From contig NC_087389.1 of the NCBI RefSeq assembly GCF_963675165.1, forward strand, positions 151,001-215,000: a stretch of DNA of 64,000 nucleotides, given 5' to 3'. Every line of letters begins with the position of its first letter. Positions within the stretch are counted from its first letter, which is position 1. Below are positions 9,742 through 21,133 of the stretch, piece after piece. The position numbers were made by a program, and so were the translations under genes. Below the pieces are notes generated by a model. The model was not told the origin of the DNA, did not search any database, and was given only the letters and a program-made list of their open reading frames with translations. Source of the stretch: Halichondria panicea. Its lineage: Eukaryota > Porifera > Demospongiae > Suberitida > Halichondriidae.

Positions 9742-11015
9742 ATGGCAACAAGATCACTCACTGGTAAGCTGGTTAAACAACTGCCTGCTGCTGCTATTAT
9801 ATTTTTGTTTGCATATTAGCTTGCTGCCTAGGCCTTTTAAAATCATCATGAGCTGAAACCTTGACAACTAGACCATTCACCATCCCTTTTGCCCAGGTAC
9901 AGTATGCAGGTACCCAGGCTGCTTCAAGCCAGGATACAAGGAGCCCAGTGGCTACACACACAACTTCTGTGGACGAACACATGCTGAGATGTACAGGTCA
10001 ATTCCTCTCGCTTCCCCAACCCCCACCACCTCGGCATTCTCATACTCAAGTAAGTTTGCAAAACAATGATTTTCTATTACTTTTACTTGTTGTGTCTTCT
10101 CTTGCAGGACCGGCTAAGTCAGCACAAACAACAAAAAGTGCTCTGAAACCATTGAAGGCACTTCAAAAATATGTATCACCATCGTCAAACGAGATAAAGT
10201 TCTACAACAGTTATGACCCCTTCTACGAGTTTACAAACTTTTATCCAACATTTATGACAATTGATGGAAGTTCTTGGCCTTCTTCTGAACACTACTTTCA
10301 AGCTCAAAAATTTGTCGGTACTCCATATGTAGAGAAAATAAGAAAAATGTCTTCGGCTAGAGAAACGTTCCAGTTTTCGAGGAACCCAGCCGTATCTCGA
10401 TGGCGAAGGTCGGATTGGGACCAAGTGAAAGATGACATCATGCTGAAAGCTCTAAGATGCAAGTTTGGGCAATCAGACAGACTGCGTTCTCTTCTTTTTG
10501 GCACAGGAGACAAGAAACTCATTGAGCACACAGAGAATGATTCTTACTGGGGAGACGGTGGAGGAAAAGGAAAAGGCTTGAACAAACTCGGCGAACTGCT
10601 CATGAAAGTACGAAGAGAGCTCAAAGAAATGGAAAAAATAAAAAGCCCTTTGAAAAGAAGCAACTCATTTTCAATTTCTAGCACAAAATCATCAAAACCG
10701 AAGTACACAGATGATATGAACGCTTTGGGACGCACTTCTCCATTGTTATCTCGTCGCTTGTCAGGATCACAGAACTCTTTACACACACCAAGCAGCACCA
10801 CCTACAGAGTAGGCTACTCCTCTCCTTCACTGGCAAGCAGGCCTAGCGGTTTCACTCCTCGCACACAAACCACAAATGGTTCCGGCTATTTGTATACCAA
10901 ACCAGGCACTGCTAACTACACTCCTAGTCCAAGACAACATACCACTCCTTCTTACAAGCAACGAAGGGGAAATGATTCCACTGGAGTGGCTTCAATTTTT
11001 GCACTTTATAAATGA
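9742..11015 (+). CDS. NADAR-B: one finger plus NADAR domain, copy 1
   Basis: Exons 9742-9763, 9897-10049 and 10108-11015. A 22-nt first exon (MATRSLT) leads into one finger (CRYPGC ... HNFCGRTHAEMY). The NADAR fold follows, from IKFYNSYDPFYEFTNF. Signature blocks are SSEHYFQAQKF (conserved Glu), SRWRRSDW, KALRCKFGQS, and DSYWGDGGGKGKGLNKLGELLMKVRREL. NADAR/YbiA proteins are N-glycosidases acting on riboflavin intermediates or ADP-ribose linkages. The C-terminal ~120 residues are Ser/Thr/Pro-rich, low complexity, and differ between copies. The short first exon is kept in all three copies, which supports the start. Confidence 0.8.
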
Positions 11016-11133
11016 ACTTAATTATTATTGATTTACTTCCCTTCCCTTCCAAACTTATTTGATTTTCAATACGTGAAAAAATTGTTATCTCCAATTTCAA
11101 TTATAAAAATAACAAAATTTTAATTATTATTGT

Positions 11134-11288
11134 TTATATTTTTCCACCAAACTTGTAATATTGTTTATACTGATCTAACAAAGTCTGACAGCTATCTCTA
11201 GTCACTGAGTCCATTGGAGACTTGAGGAAGGCAATATCTCCTTGTGAGGCCAGCTTCATCAAGCTGAACACTCCGGGTAGCATGGCAT

Positions 11289-11332
<44 letters not shown>

Positions 11333-14300
11333 GAGGGAGGGGTGTGGTTAATTACGGGGTGGGTGGGGCAATTAGAACTTATTCTGACTTGAGTGTGGAG
11401 GGGTCTTGTGTGTGCTGTCACAATGTATTCATGAAGGATGTACATCACAAACTACAGAGCAGTAGATGATAAACAAGCGTGTTCACACACTGTATATCTA
11501 CCTTACAAAACACCACTTGCTGAGAAATAAGCTCCATTGATCTAAAAGTGGATTCACAAAACATGGTACTAAAATGAATGCACATCACATTAAGTTACCT
11601 GGATACGAAACTGGCACATTGCACTAGCTCCTTGGTACTGGTGAGAGTGTACTTGGTTGCCACCTGTTGCTCCTTCAGATCCTGCCCTGAGGCAACCACC
11701 TTGTGTATCAGCTGTGGTCATCAGTCAAGAATAACAACCACCAATGAATACACTTATAAGAATAGCTGTACACATGATGTAATTAAGGAGTGTTATGAGG
11801 ATATTAATTAAGGCTGTAATGACAGGGGCAGGGGAGCGGGTGATTGTGTTTGAGTGTTACCTACACACAGACATCACCATCTCAGCAATGGCTCCAAGAA
11901 GCTCTACTCTCCTGTAGAAAATAAATTCATATTCCGTTATCATAACACCTACTCTGAAAACGAAAGCAAACATACAACACCGTAGTCACATTACTTACTG
12001 AATATTCAAAGAGTTTACGTCAAGTAGTGAGCACATCTGAAGAGCAGCCATTACTGATTGACTATCAAGACCAACCTACGTGCATATAATTATAATTATA
12101 TACGTTAACAAAATAATCCATGATACCACTTGTACACCTCATCGTCTCTAACGCATACCTGAGTGGGGAGAGAGACTAGAACAGCCACCAGCTGTACCAG
12201 ACCAGTTGCTAGCGGTGCCGAGGCTAAGAGAGCGTGTGCAGCAGACCGGCACAGTACCACAACCTACGAAAACAACACTAAATGTTTGGTGTGGCTAATA
12301 CTCGTTCACCTTGCTGAAGTGCTTCCTGAGTCCTTCTCTGCTAGACTGCTTTAGTTTAGAGTCCAAGATGAGCTTCCAGCTCGCACAGAAGACACACACA
12401 GACACTGGGTCACTGCAATCCTGGACAACAATAATTTATAAAACACATAATAATAATCATAAACAAAAATGTTAATTTAAAATAAAAATTTTTTTAACAC
12501 ACCATTTCAGAAAGTTCTTCCAAAATTTGAGACAGCTCCTCTCGATCCACCATGCACAGAACCACCCTCGTCACCATGGTAACTTTCTCGTACACCATCC
12601 TGAGCACCTGGTCGCTTTTACTGCTGCTATGAGATGCTTGGTCCCTTCTCGTGAGATAGTCTAGTGGATTGAGTCGTGGAGATCGTGCGAGGGATAATCT
12701 AAACAGTAAAGTGAGGGAAGAGTGAAGTCTTGTCCATGCTTTACGAATGTTTGGGACTGTTGGTTCAACATCCTCACACTCAGCAGCTGATTCTTCAGGA
12801 GGAACCGAGAGAGCCGTCAAATATATACAGTCAAGAAGAGCATTGAACTAAATTAAACGGAAAAATCGTCATCACAACATTAGCTCGTAAATTGCGTGTG
12901 CATTAATTATTATACTGACCACATTTAGTTGTTTCTGAAGATCAGGTGATCTCGACTCCAGTACAGTACCTAGGTCCACTGGACACTCTGCAACACGTTC
13001 TAAAGACGCCATGATTGCACTCACCCTACGAATAAAGCATACAGCTTAATAAAAACTTATACCAATTCTAATTACCTTGACGACATAAGCCCAGGCTGAC
13101 ACCGGAGTACAGCTGCCAGTGAGGAAATCAGGAGGGGGTGGTCCGGTAGTAATCTGTCAGGGGTTCCCCCCTCAATCAGCGACACAACAACTTCACAGAT
13201 TTGCTCCAGATTTGGGCGTGGTCTTTTTAAGGAGGGGTCAGTCAGTTGGCAGTGCTGCGGTGCAAACAACATAATATTATTGTGTACTTTATATACTTGT
13301 ACATACAACACTTTAGGACGTTCGCAACCCAAGTTATGGCCTCTCAAAGTTAGCTCTGAAAACAGGCCTGATTTAGAAAAAACACCCACTTATAGCCCAC
13401 GCTTTATTTCCAGAAATGGACAACCAAAATGAAGTACTGATCTAAGCACACCAACACTATACAGATAGTACATGTACAGAGTTGCTATAGTAACCCACCT
13501 TACAAGCAACGACAACAATACAATGAAGCCACCTCTCAGATAGTGGGGAACTCTTAGTCTCAGCCAACTAGAATGAATGGAGGGGGTGCTTGGAAACAAG
13601 AGGTGAGCTGACTCCATTGATATGCTTACCAGGTCTAGTTCTTTGTCAGGGTGACCTCCGACCTTAATTCGTACGTCAATGGCCATTTCCATGGTAATCA
13701 TCTTTGGGTTATCCCTACATAATCATGAACACAGAGTGTAGTTAATAAACACGAATATGTACATGCAGTATGAAGGTTGTGTAGTCCCTTAACACGATCC
13801 ACTAATATTGAAGTTACTGGGGTTTCCTCTAGAGAAAGGGTACACAGATATATACCTACCATCACGCTATCCTGACTCCGGTGAGGGTGTACTCAGAGCC
13901 GAGGTCTACAGCCACCCAGTTGTATGCACCAGCTGCAGGTATCTTCCAGTAGCTGATGGGATCATCTGTGCATGGAGGTAACACACAACTTGATATGAGT
14001 TAATAAAATGAAGGACCCTTTACTATATTACTAGGTAAAGGGTCATCTCATAAACAAACGAAAAACATAGTGACTCAAGGTAAAGGGTCATATTAATAAC
14101 AAACTCATAGTGACTCACTGTCCAACAGGCAGGTGGGTGGGTGCTGCTTGGTCCATGCACTGCAGTAGTCTGGAGTGGGTTGACACCATTCAGCCTTGTT
14201 CTTGAGCAGTGGATATGTGACTGTGCACAACAGAATAGTGCATGGTAGTGACTGTGCACAACAGAATAGTGTATGGTGGTTACTAGGAAGTCTATGATAA

Positions 14301-17300
14301 ATAAATGCACAACACAAGAGAGCTATACAGCTGCTACCCCCACAAGAGAGCTATATAGCTGCTACCCCCACAAGAGCTATACAGCTGCTACCCCCACAAG
14401 AGAGCTATACAGCTGCTACCCCCACAAGAGCTATATAGCTGCTACCCCCACAAGAGCTATACAGCTGCTACCCCCACAAGAGCTATACAGCTGCTACCCC
14501 CACAAGAGAGCTATACAGCTGCTACCCCCACAAGAGCTATACAGCTGCTACCCCCACAAGAGCTATACAGCTGCTACCCCCACAAGAGAGCTATACAGCT
14601 GCTACCCCCACAAGAGAGCTATACAGCTGCTACCCCCACAAGAGCTATACAGCTGCTACCCCCACAAGAGCTATACAGCTGCTACCCCCACAAGAGAGCT
14701 ATACAGCTGCTACCCCCACAAGAGAGCTATACAGCTGCTACCCCCACAAGAGCTATACAGCTGCTACCCCCACAAGAGAGCTATACAGCTGCTACCCCCA
14801 CAAGAGAGCTATACAGCTGCTACCCCCACAAGAGAGCTATACAGCTGCTACCCAATATGTTCAGTTGAACGTAGCATATGGACACTTACTGAAAAGATCG
14901 GCTGAAACTTTTTCTTTTGGAGAATCATGAGTCTGTTGTGACTGTTTGAAATGTATGCAGACAATATATATGTAATTATATGCAAGACTAAACATTATAA
15001 AGCTCATACATTAATGTTAGTCTACTTAGAGAATATTATTTGTTCATTAGTGGACACATAATATATAATTTTAGTGCTCAGAGAAATACTTATTAGTGCC
15101 TAAGAAGACAGAGAAGAGAATAATGGTATTCACCTTTGGCACTCTGAGTGGCTTCCCACGCTGTTGAACAAACATGGAAATGAATTCATCCCTCTTGGCC
15201 TCAGGATGCTGTTTAGCTATGCTGATGGCCGTCTGTGTGTGGGTGGTGTGGGTGGTGTGTGTGTGGGAGAAATGCAAGGTATAAGTATAAGTGTACATGG
15301 TCTAGAATTATATTATATCATGAGAGTGGTTTACTGGTAGCTATAGAGATATACACAGGTGTGTGGGTAGTGTGGTGTGTATGTGTGGGTGGTGGTGTGG
15401 TGCGTGTGTGTGTGGGTGGTGTGGTGTGTGTGTGTGTGGGTGTACCTGTCCATTGGAGACTTGTTGGGTCGGGTCTCCTCCAAACTCCAACAACAGCTGT
15501 GCCACATTTTTCCTAAGTATTCAGAGGGAGTACAGTACATGACCTAATACGCTAACACATCAAGTCCTTAATTAGATATCAATACACACAAGTCCTTGTA
15601 AGGTGATTAGCTGAGCTCACTTGAAGTATCTGATGGCTTCGTGCATGGGAAATGTGCCTGAAAGGAGAGAAATTGTTAATTCTTCACTCATGCTTGACCA
15701 ATGTTGGTGTAGTCAAGTAAGCAGTACGTATCCAACGATGCTCACCTTTGTTATGATCAAAGATATTTGGGTCCATTCCAGCCTCCAGTAAGATCTCAAT
15801 GATCTCCTTACGACCTAGAGAGAAAGTGATGAAAGCTAGGGTCAGTCTTAGTATGCAATGACATACTATACAGTCCAAGGATACCATCCAACATCATTAG
15901 ATATAAATGATTGCTCAGTTTGGGGCTACCTTAATTGTTAGAAACAAAGAAGTAGTTGTTTGGTGAATGCATTGTAGACTAACCACTCTTTGCTGCCTCG
16001 ATGATGGGTTTGGTCTGCTTGAGTGTACGAACATCAGCATCAATCAGCAGTGGCACTGCATCTGCCATTGTAATGTGTGTGTGTGTATGTAAAAGAATCA
16101 GTATAATAATTATGTTAGGAATATCAGTAAGCCCCTCAACAAAAGAAACAACACCTGAATGCTGAAGGCTAAACCAATAACAATCTTCGATCATACTGAC
16201 AACTCACCTATCTTGTTGAATCTAACGGCAAGGTCAAAGGGCGAATCTCCGGCCATGTTAGTGACGAGCACGTTGCAGTTATGTTGCAGAAGCTTGTTGA
16301 TGGTGAAGGTCTTACCAGGAGGGCAGTACTGACAGGTATAGTGCAGGGGAGTGTTCCCTTCACGATTGGCTATTTCTGCCTATAGAGAGAGATTAGTGTT
16401 AATGGACACTAATATCAAGTATTCCCATGACACTATCAAGGACCACTACACCACCATAAGGGTACCACACTGTCATTGCAAGTACAATGTATGAAATCAC
16501 TTGAGATAAGTTTTGGAGCATCTCAGAAGCTCTGTACGTATGTCTTCCATCCACACTTACCAGAGCTCCGTTAGCCAGTAGTAGGTCAACAATGTCTGAG
16601 CGATTGTGCCAGGCAGCAAAGTGGAGGGCAGTGTTCCTAATAGTAACAGGGAGGAGTGAACATTAAAAGACAGTCATTAATTTGTCGTTATGAGGTAGGG
16701 ACACAATTAAAAGTTGGCAATATCTCGAATTGGTAGTATCAGTTTATGGTGCTCTAACACGGCAGTCACTATAAGAGGTGTGTGTAGGGTTGTATGCTAG
16801 GTGTATGTAACTGGCAGCTAGCACACAACTACACACTGGCTTAGGCTCACACTGGCTTAGGCTCACACTGGCTTAGGCTCACACTGGTACTACACACTGG
16901 CTTAGGCTCACACTGGTACTGAACGTTGGCTTAGGCTCACACTGGTACTGAACGTTGGCTTAGGCTCACACTGGCAGTATAAATATTGTACGTTACTAAC
17001 AATAGCTAATAATATTATCCACTTAGCAACCATACCCTTGATTGTCCATGGTGAACAGCTCTGCAGAATACTGCAGGAGAGTGTATACCACGTCCTTGTG
17101 TCCATGCAGTACAGCTAGCATGAGTGCAGTGGAGCCAGTGTCATCACGATAGTCCACATTGATGCTAGAGGACTGCTTCTTGTTCTGGATCACCAGAGGA
17201 GGGGGAGAGTCGGAGAGACCATCACTCAACTTGTCAGAGGAGAGCAGTTTCTGGAGCTTGGACTGTCCCTTGAGCAGTTGCTGCAGGACAAATATTGATG

Positions 17301-17768
17301 CATTACATTGTACATGGGTGGCTTTTCCTAACACAGTGATGGAATTGGTTTTACAGTTTATGCAGGTGATATAGATGCATAATCTATACAGGTGCATTTA
17401 GTTAGCAGTTAAAATAAGCAGTGAGAGTGTCTTGCAAATGAGCCACTGTTGTTTCAGTATTATCTACCGTTTCACAGACAAATATAAAAATTATCAACCG
17501 CTACTTTGCATTTTACGATAGGACAGTGATTAGGCAGTTTTGCTGTTTGATAATTACACCAGTGACATTTACTATATCCAACACACACTGACAAATCTAG
17601 ATCTAGCTTTATAGTATAGTCATGCAACTTGCTAGAGTATTAGTCTGTGGCCCAGTGCAGTGTGGGTAGAGTATTTTTAGATAGTTTATTGCTAGCTATT
17701 CCACTCACCTCCACTTTACTATTGTTTCCAGCTGAAGCTGCCTCTAACAGTTGTGTTTCTTTCCCCAT
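11134..17768 (-). CDS. Large multi-exon protein: ankyrin repeats, discoidin/DOC-like module, helical repeats
   Basis: The first exon (17768-17709, MGKETQLLEAASAGN) opens an ankyrin array. Visible repeat cores include TGSTALMLAVLHGHKDVVYTL, EGNTPLHYTCQY and GRKEIIEILLEAGMDPNIF. After about 15100 come PDYCSAWTKQHPP and YWKIPAAGAYNWVAVDLGSE, running into GVRIADNP across a splice; this resembles a discoidin or APC10-type beta-sandwich. Exons between 13700 and 11134 encode long helices rich in Leu (for example RKAWTRLHSSLTLLFRLSLA) and end YYKFGGKI. I do not recognise the family. Exon borders in the middle are only partly resolved. The 3' portion is repeated at 55740-58250. Confidence 0.55.
11291..11330. 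repeat. (TG)n microsatellite
   Basis: About 20 TG units in the intron before the last exon of the ankyrin gene. The paralogous site near 55896-55905 has only a few units. Confidence 0.9.
14313..14853. repeat. 28/26-bp minisatellite
   Basis: About 20 tandem copies of CACAAGAGAGCTATACAGCT plus GCTACCCC, mixed with a variant lacking one AG. It lies in an intron of the ankyrin gene (14225-14880). It reads open in one forward frame (LYSCYPHK repeats), but that is a by-product of unit length. Confidence 0.9.
16830..16975. repeat. CACTGGCTTAGGCTCA short tandem repeat
   Basis: Several copies of a unit built on CACTGGCTTAGGCTCACACT lie in an ankyrin-gene intron. The paralogous intron (33345-33535) has the same core but a 33-bp unit carrying TATACTATACA. 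Confidence 0.85.
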
Positions 17769-17974
17769 GATTGATAGTATAAAATCTGCTCTAAATCAAG
17801 AAGGGCGTGACCATCCATCAGATTATTAGCCTCGATTTTATTCTTTCTTGCGGCCTGGAATGGAGGCTCTTTGTCATCATCTAAGGGATTTCCCCTCAAA
17901 AAGCCCCCTACAAGTCAGTTTTCTTTTCGCTGCGTTTTCTTTTTTGCTGTACAGAACATTAACAGAAAACTAAA
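17769..17974. promoter_or_regulatory. Bidirectional ankyrin gene / NADAR-A promoter with kappa-B site
   Basis: GGGATTTCCCC at 17885-17895 is a strong Rel/NF-kB match 80-90 bp upstream of the NADAR-A start; it is conserved at 34507-34517. A 42-bp stretch at about 17828-17869 begins TAGCCTCGAT and ends GGAGGCT, resembling the termini of the 9-bp-TSD elements found elsewhere here. Confidence 0.5.
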
Positions 17975-19335
17975 ATGGAACATGTGGAAGCATTTAAGCA
18001 GAAAGTACAGGAGCTAGGAATAATTGTATACTTTAAGTCTCTGATTGCCTCTGATCCAGGAGTATGTGTGCAGTGTCACTCTCCCTGTGACTCTGAATTT
18101 TGCTCTCCACACTGTGAAATGAAGTATTGGGATGAGTTCAACCATCAGTACACCTACCATTCAGGTATAATGACCTGGGACTCCATTTGGTGCAGTACTA
18201 GTCTATTTATCTATTTAATCTACTTGCAGGGAAGACTCCACTGTGCAAATTTCCCAGATGTTTCAAGACTTGCTATGTTGAGAATCACGGTCGTGTTCAT
18301 GACTATTGCAGCAAATCTCATGCTGGAGAGCACCAAAAGATGAAAGAAGTAGCTCAAAGACAGCAACACACTTCCAGAAACCAGAGGGGCAAGGGTAACT
18401 TGTGGAGAGGGGGCCATCAACTAGGAGGCAGAGGTGGAGGTGGAGCAGGGACATCTCAAGCTGGGCGATGTCAGCAAGGTATGTAGCTACTTAATTGTTT
18501 TAATTTTTAAGTCACTTTTTCTGCTCCATATATAGGGCATACTCGAGGAGGTACCAACTATTCTCACTGCTCGGATAGTCATGGAACAATCTATTTCTAC
18601 AATCGTGGCGAACCATACTACGAGTTTACTAACTTCTACAATGGTGCTGCATTCAGTCTCGATGACAGTGAATGGCCTACTACTGAGCACTATTTCCAAG
18701 CCCAGAAATTCGTTGGTACACCTTACGTTCGCAAGATTCGGAATGCCTTTGGGCCGCGAGATGCTTTCGAATTGTCCCGCAATCCAGCTATCTCTCGTTG
18801 GAGGAGGAGCGATTGGGAAGTTGTCAAGATGGATGTGATGAGAAAGGCTCTTTTCGCTAAGTTTACTTCACACACATTTTTGAAAAATAAGCTTCTTGAT
18901 ACTGGTAAAAGAGAGCTTGTTGAACGATCTCCACATGATAGCTACTGGGGAGACGGTGGTGATGGTACAGGAGAGAACCATCTTGGAAGACTTCTCATGG
19001 AACTGAGGGCAAAGCTGCAAGGTGGTCAGTACAAGGATGTGGAACGAGATGGTATGCAAGCAGGAACGAGTTGTGGCGTTCCATCATATAACAAATTGAC
19101 GAGGAATCCATTACGTGACAACACACAATGTAAAGTAGAAGATGAAGTTGAAGACATGGATTATGAGAATACTGGGTTTCCAACTGGGTCACTGGTGTTA
19201 CTAGATGATTCGAATGAAAACGCATCTGACTATCCACCGCTTCCAACGCATTTCAATGGGAAACCATTAATACCCTCCCCATCACCTACGCCCCCTACTG
19301 GTACTGGTGCTGATGCTGATGCCGTTGGCACTTGA
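17975..19335 (+). CDS. NADAR-A: two Cys modules plus NADAR domain, first full copy
   Basis: Exons 17975-18164, 18230-18478 and 18536-19335. The N-terminus MEHVEAFKQKVQELG leads to CVQCHSPCDSEFCSPHC. The second exon has a cluster finger (CKFPRCFKTCYV ... HDYCSKSHAGEH) and a Gly/Gln-rich stretch. The NADAR domain begins YFYNRGEPYYEFTNFY and includes TTEHYFQAQKFVGTPYV, SRWRRSDW, LLDTGKRELVERS and DSYWGDGGDGTGENHLG. The catalytic-type Glu in the TEHYF block is present. The acidic/Pro-rich tail ends ADADAVGT. It is head-to-head with the ankyrin gene and followed by the PDZ gene in the same direction. It is about half identical to NADAR-B over the NADAR fold, so the two are older paralogues. Confidence 0.8.
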
Positions 19336-19489
19336 ACTAAGGACTGCGTTAGCTATACTGTGTAGCTAGTCTGTATATGTGTGTTGCTGTAAGTTAGTAT
19401 AGTCATAGATAAACTATGGTACAGTGTATAATTGTACATGTGTACAGTGTTGTTGATTGATAATGCTGATTGAGCAAAATAAACATTTA

Positions 19490-19500
19490 GGGGATATCCC
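19490..19500. promoter_or_regulatory. NF-kB-like site upstream of PDZ copy 2
   Basis: GGGGATATCCC lies about 64 bp before the start at 19564, as in copy 1. Confidence 0.45.
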
Positions 19501-19563
19501 ATTATAATTAGTCATATAAAGTTGATGTGATCACTTATATTTCACACAAACTTCTACGGTACT

Positions 19564-21065
19564 ATGAGTTCTCCTGTTACTGACTCAAGAGGTGTGCCCA
19601 GGGGAAGGTGTACCAGTTGTAGTTGCTCTGGGTATCAAGGTGGAACTGCTGGACTGAAGTGCATCATCTGCACACACCCACCAGGGAAGCATCAGAACAT
19701 CACACCAGGATTTGCTGCCCAGACCTATGGTAGGTATTAAAGTGTTATAATCACTTGTTCTATAATGTTACCACTATAATTAATGTTACTACAGGTTCAA
19801 GCCAACCAAGCAATACCAGCGATGCTCATGGTGGATACAGTTATCAAAATGTATATCGGGTATGTATTGTAATATAACGCATAATTTATACTGTGGTGTT
19901 TACAGCCACCAGCAACGAGTCCATGCAGCGCACCGGACTGTAGTAATTCCTGCTACTATGATCCGAGTGTTGGAGAGTTTGACTACTGCAGTCCATCGTG
20001 TAGAGACAAGCACTTGCTGCCCAAGGAAAAAAAGAGTCTACAAGATGATCTCAAAGCCTTTGAATGTCAGGTGAAGTTACCTGTATCTGGTGGTGAAAAG
20101 CGTGGAATTGGAGCACACACAGCTGGTGGAGAGTCAGAGTATCAATCAACTCAAGCATCAGGAGGGAGGGATTCTTATAGTAGTGCTGTGTCATCAGGTA
20201 GCCAAGCAACTACAAGATCCTCCAGCTCAGGCAAAGCCCATAATATTTCCCCAAATGTTAGTGAGTGTCTTGTTACTACAGGAAGGCAGACGACAATCAA
20301 AGTGGTTTTTCAAAAGAGTCCATCAAGTGATATTGGCCTCATTGTCAGTGAAGAGATATACAGATGTGACACATTTTCTGGGGTATGCCATTACACTTTT
20401 GATCAGTCAATGTACATATTTTGTATAATGCAGCTGCTGGTGCTTGGATTTGAGTACAATACTAAAGCTGAATACCTGATTACTACGAATGAAGTACGTG
20501 TGCTGGATGTGATCACTTCATTGAATGACAAAAAAATCAGCCCGTTAACCTATAAAGAAGAAGCAACAAAGAATAGGTCATGTTCTCTGGAACTGAAAAG
20601 ATGGATTTCACTTCCTCAACTGAAGCCACTTATGGACAAAGGTACTTTTGACATGCCTGAAATCAATTTATTGTTTTTGTTTTTTACAGCCGAATTCTCC
20701 AACCCAACAGCTCTTGTTGCTGTAATGAATCCAAAAGATTATCCCAATTGTTCCACTGAAAAAGGATTTGGACTGGGAGTCGCTGTAAGCCATGACTGTT
20801 GCACATACTTCTTCTGTATTGATCATTCGTTTCTTAACAGTCTCTTCTTAGTACCACCTCTGTGGTTTCTGTGACAGCAAACACACCAGCACGATTCAGC
20901 AGACTAGAGTATGGAGATGAGATAATAGCCTATGGGTTTGTGAAGAAGAACAAGCTAGAAATTGGGAAGGATGCATCGAGTCTGACGACCAACCTGGAAG
21001 AAGCTGCAAAAGATGGAAAAACACTTGTCCTAGTAGTTAAGAGACCAGTGATAATTAACTTGTAG
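19564..21065 (+). CDS. Cys/His-finger plus two PDZ-like domains, copy 2
   Basis: Near-identical to the gene at 245-1887, with the same six exons. Intron 2 is short because it lacks the MITE. The finger reads CSAPDC ... SCYYDP, whereas copy 1 has CSANNC ... PCYYDP. The PDZ-like second domain differs at a few residues (GLGVAV for GLGITV). No disabling change was seen. It is tail-to-tail with P2 copy 2. Confidence 0.75.
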
Positions 21066-21133
21066 ATTAAGAATAACTGTGTCAAAGTGAAACTATATAA
21101 TTATATGATTAGTAATAATTGTGTATAAAGAAG

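Noticed and set aside
9797-9982. Short minus-strand ORFs over NADAR-B and similar shadows elsewhere
   Set aside because: They overlap supported exons on the other strand, lack recognisable motifs and are not separately conserved.
11134-11448. C-terminal exon frame extended through (TG)n as a His/Thr-rich protein
   Set aside because: The extension crosses a splice acceptor into a microsatellite. Only 11134 to about 11290 is coding, as the second copy at 55740 shows.
14313-14853. Possible CRISPR-like array
   Set aside because: Units are directly adjacent with no unique spacers, and the genome is eukaryotic.
14273-14905. Long plus-strand ORF of repeated SCYPHK-type peptides
   Set aside because: It is a minisatellite read in a frame that stays open by unit length. 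It lies in an intron of a minus-strand gene and has no start context or non-repeat sequence.
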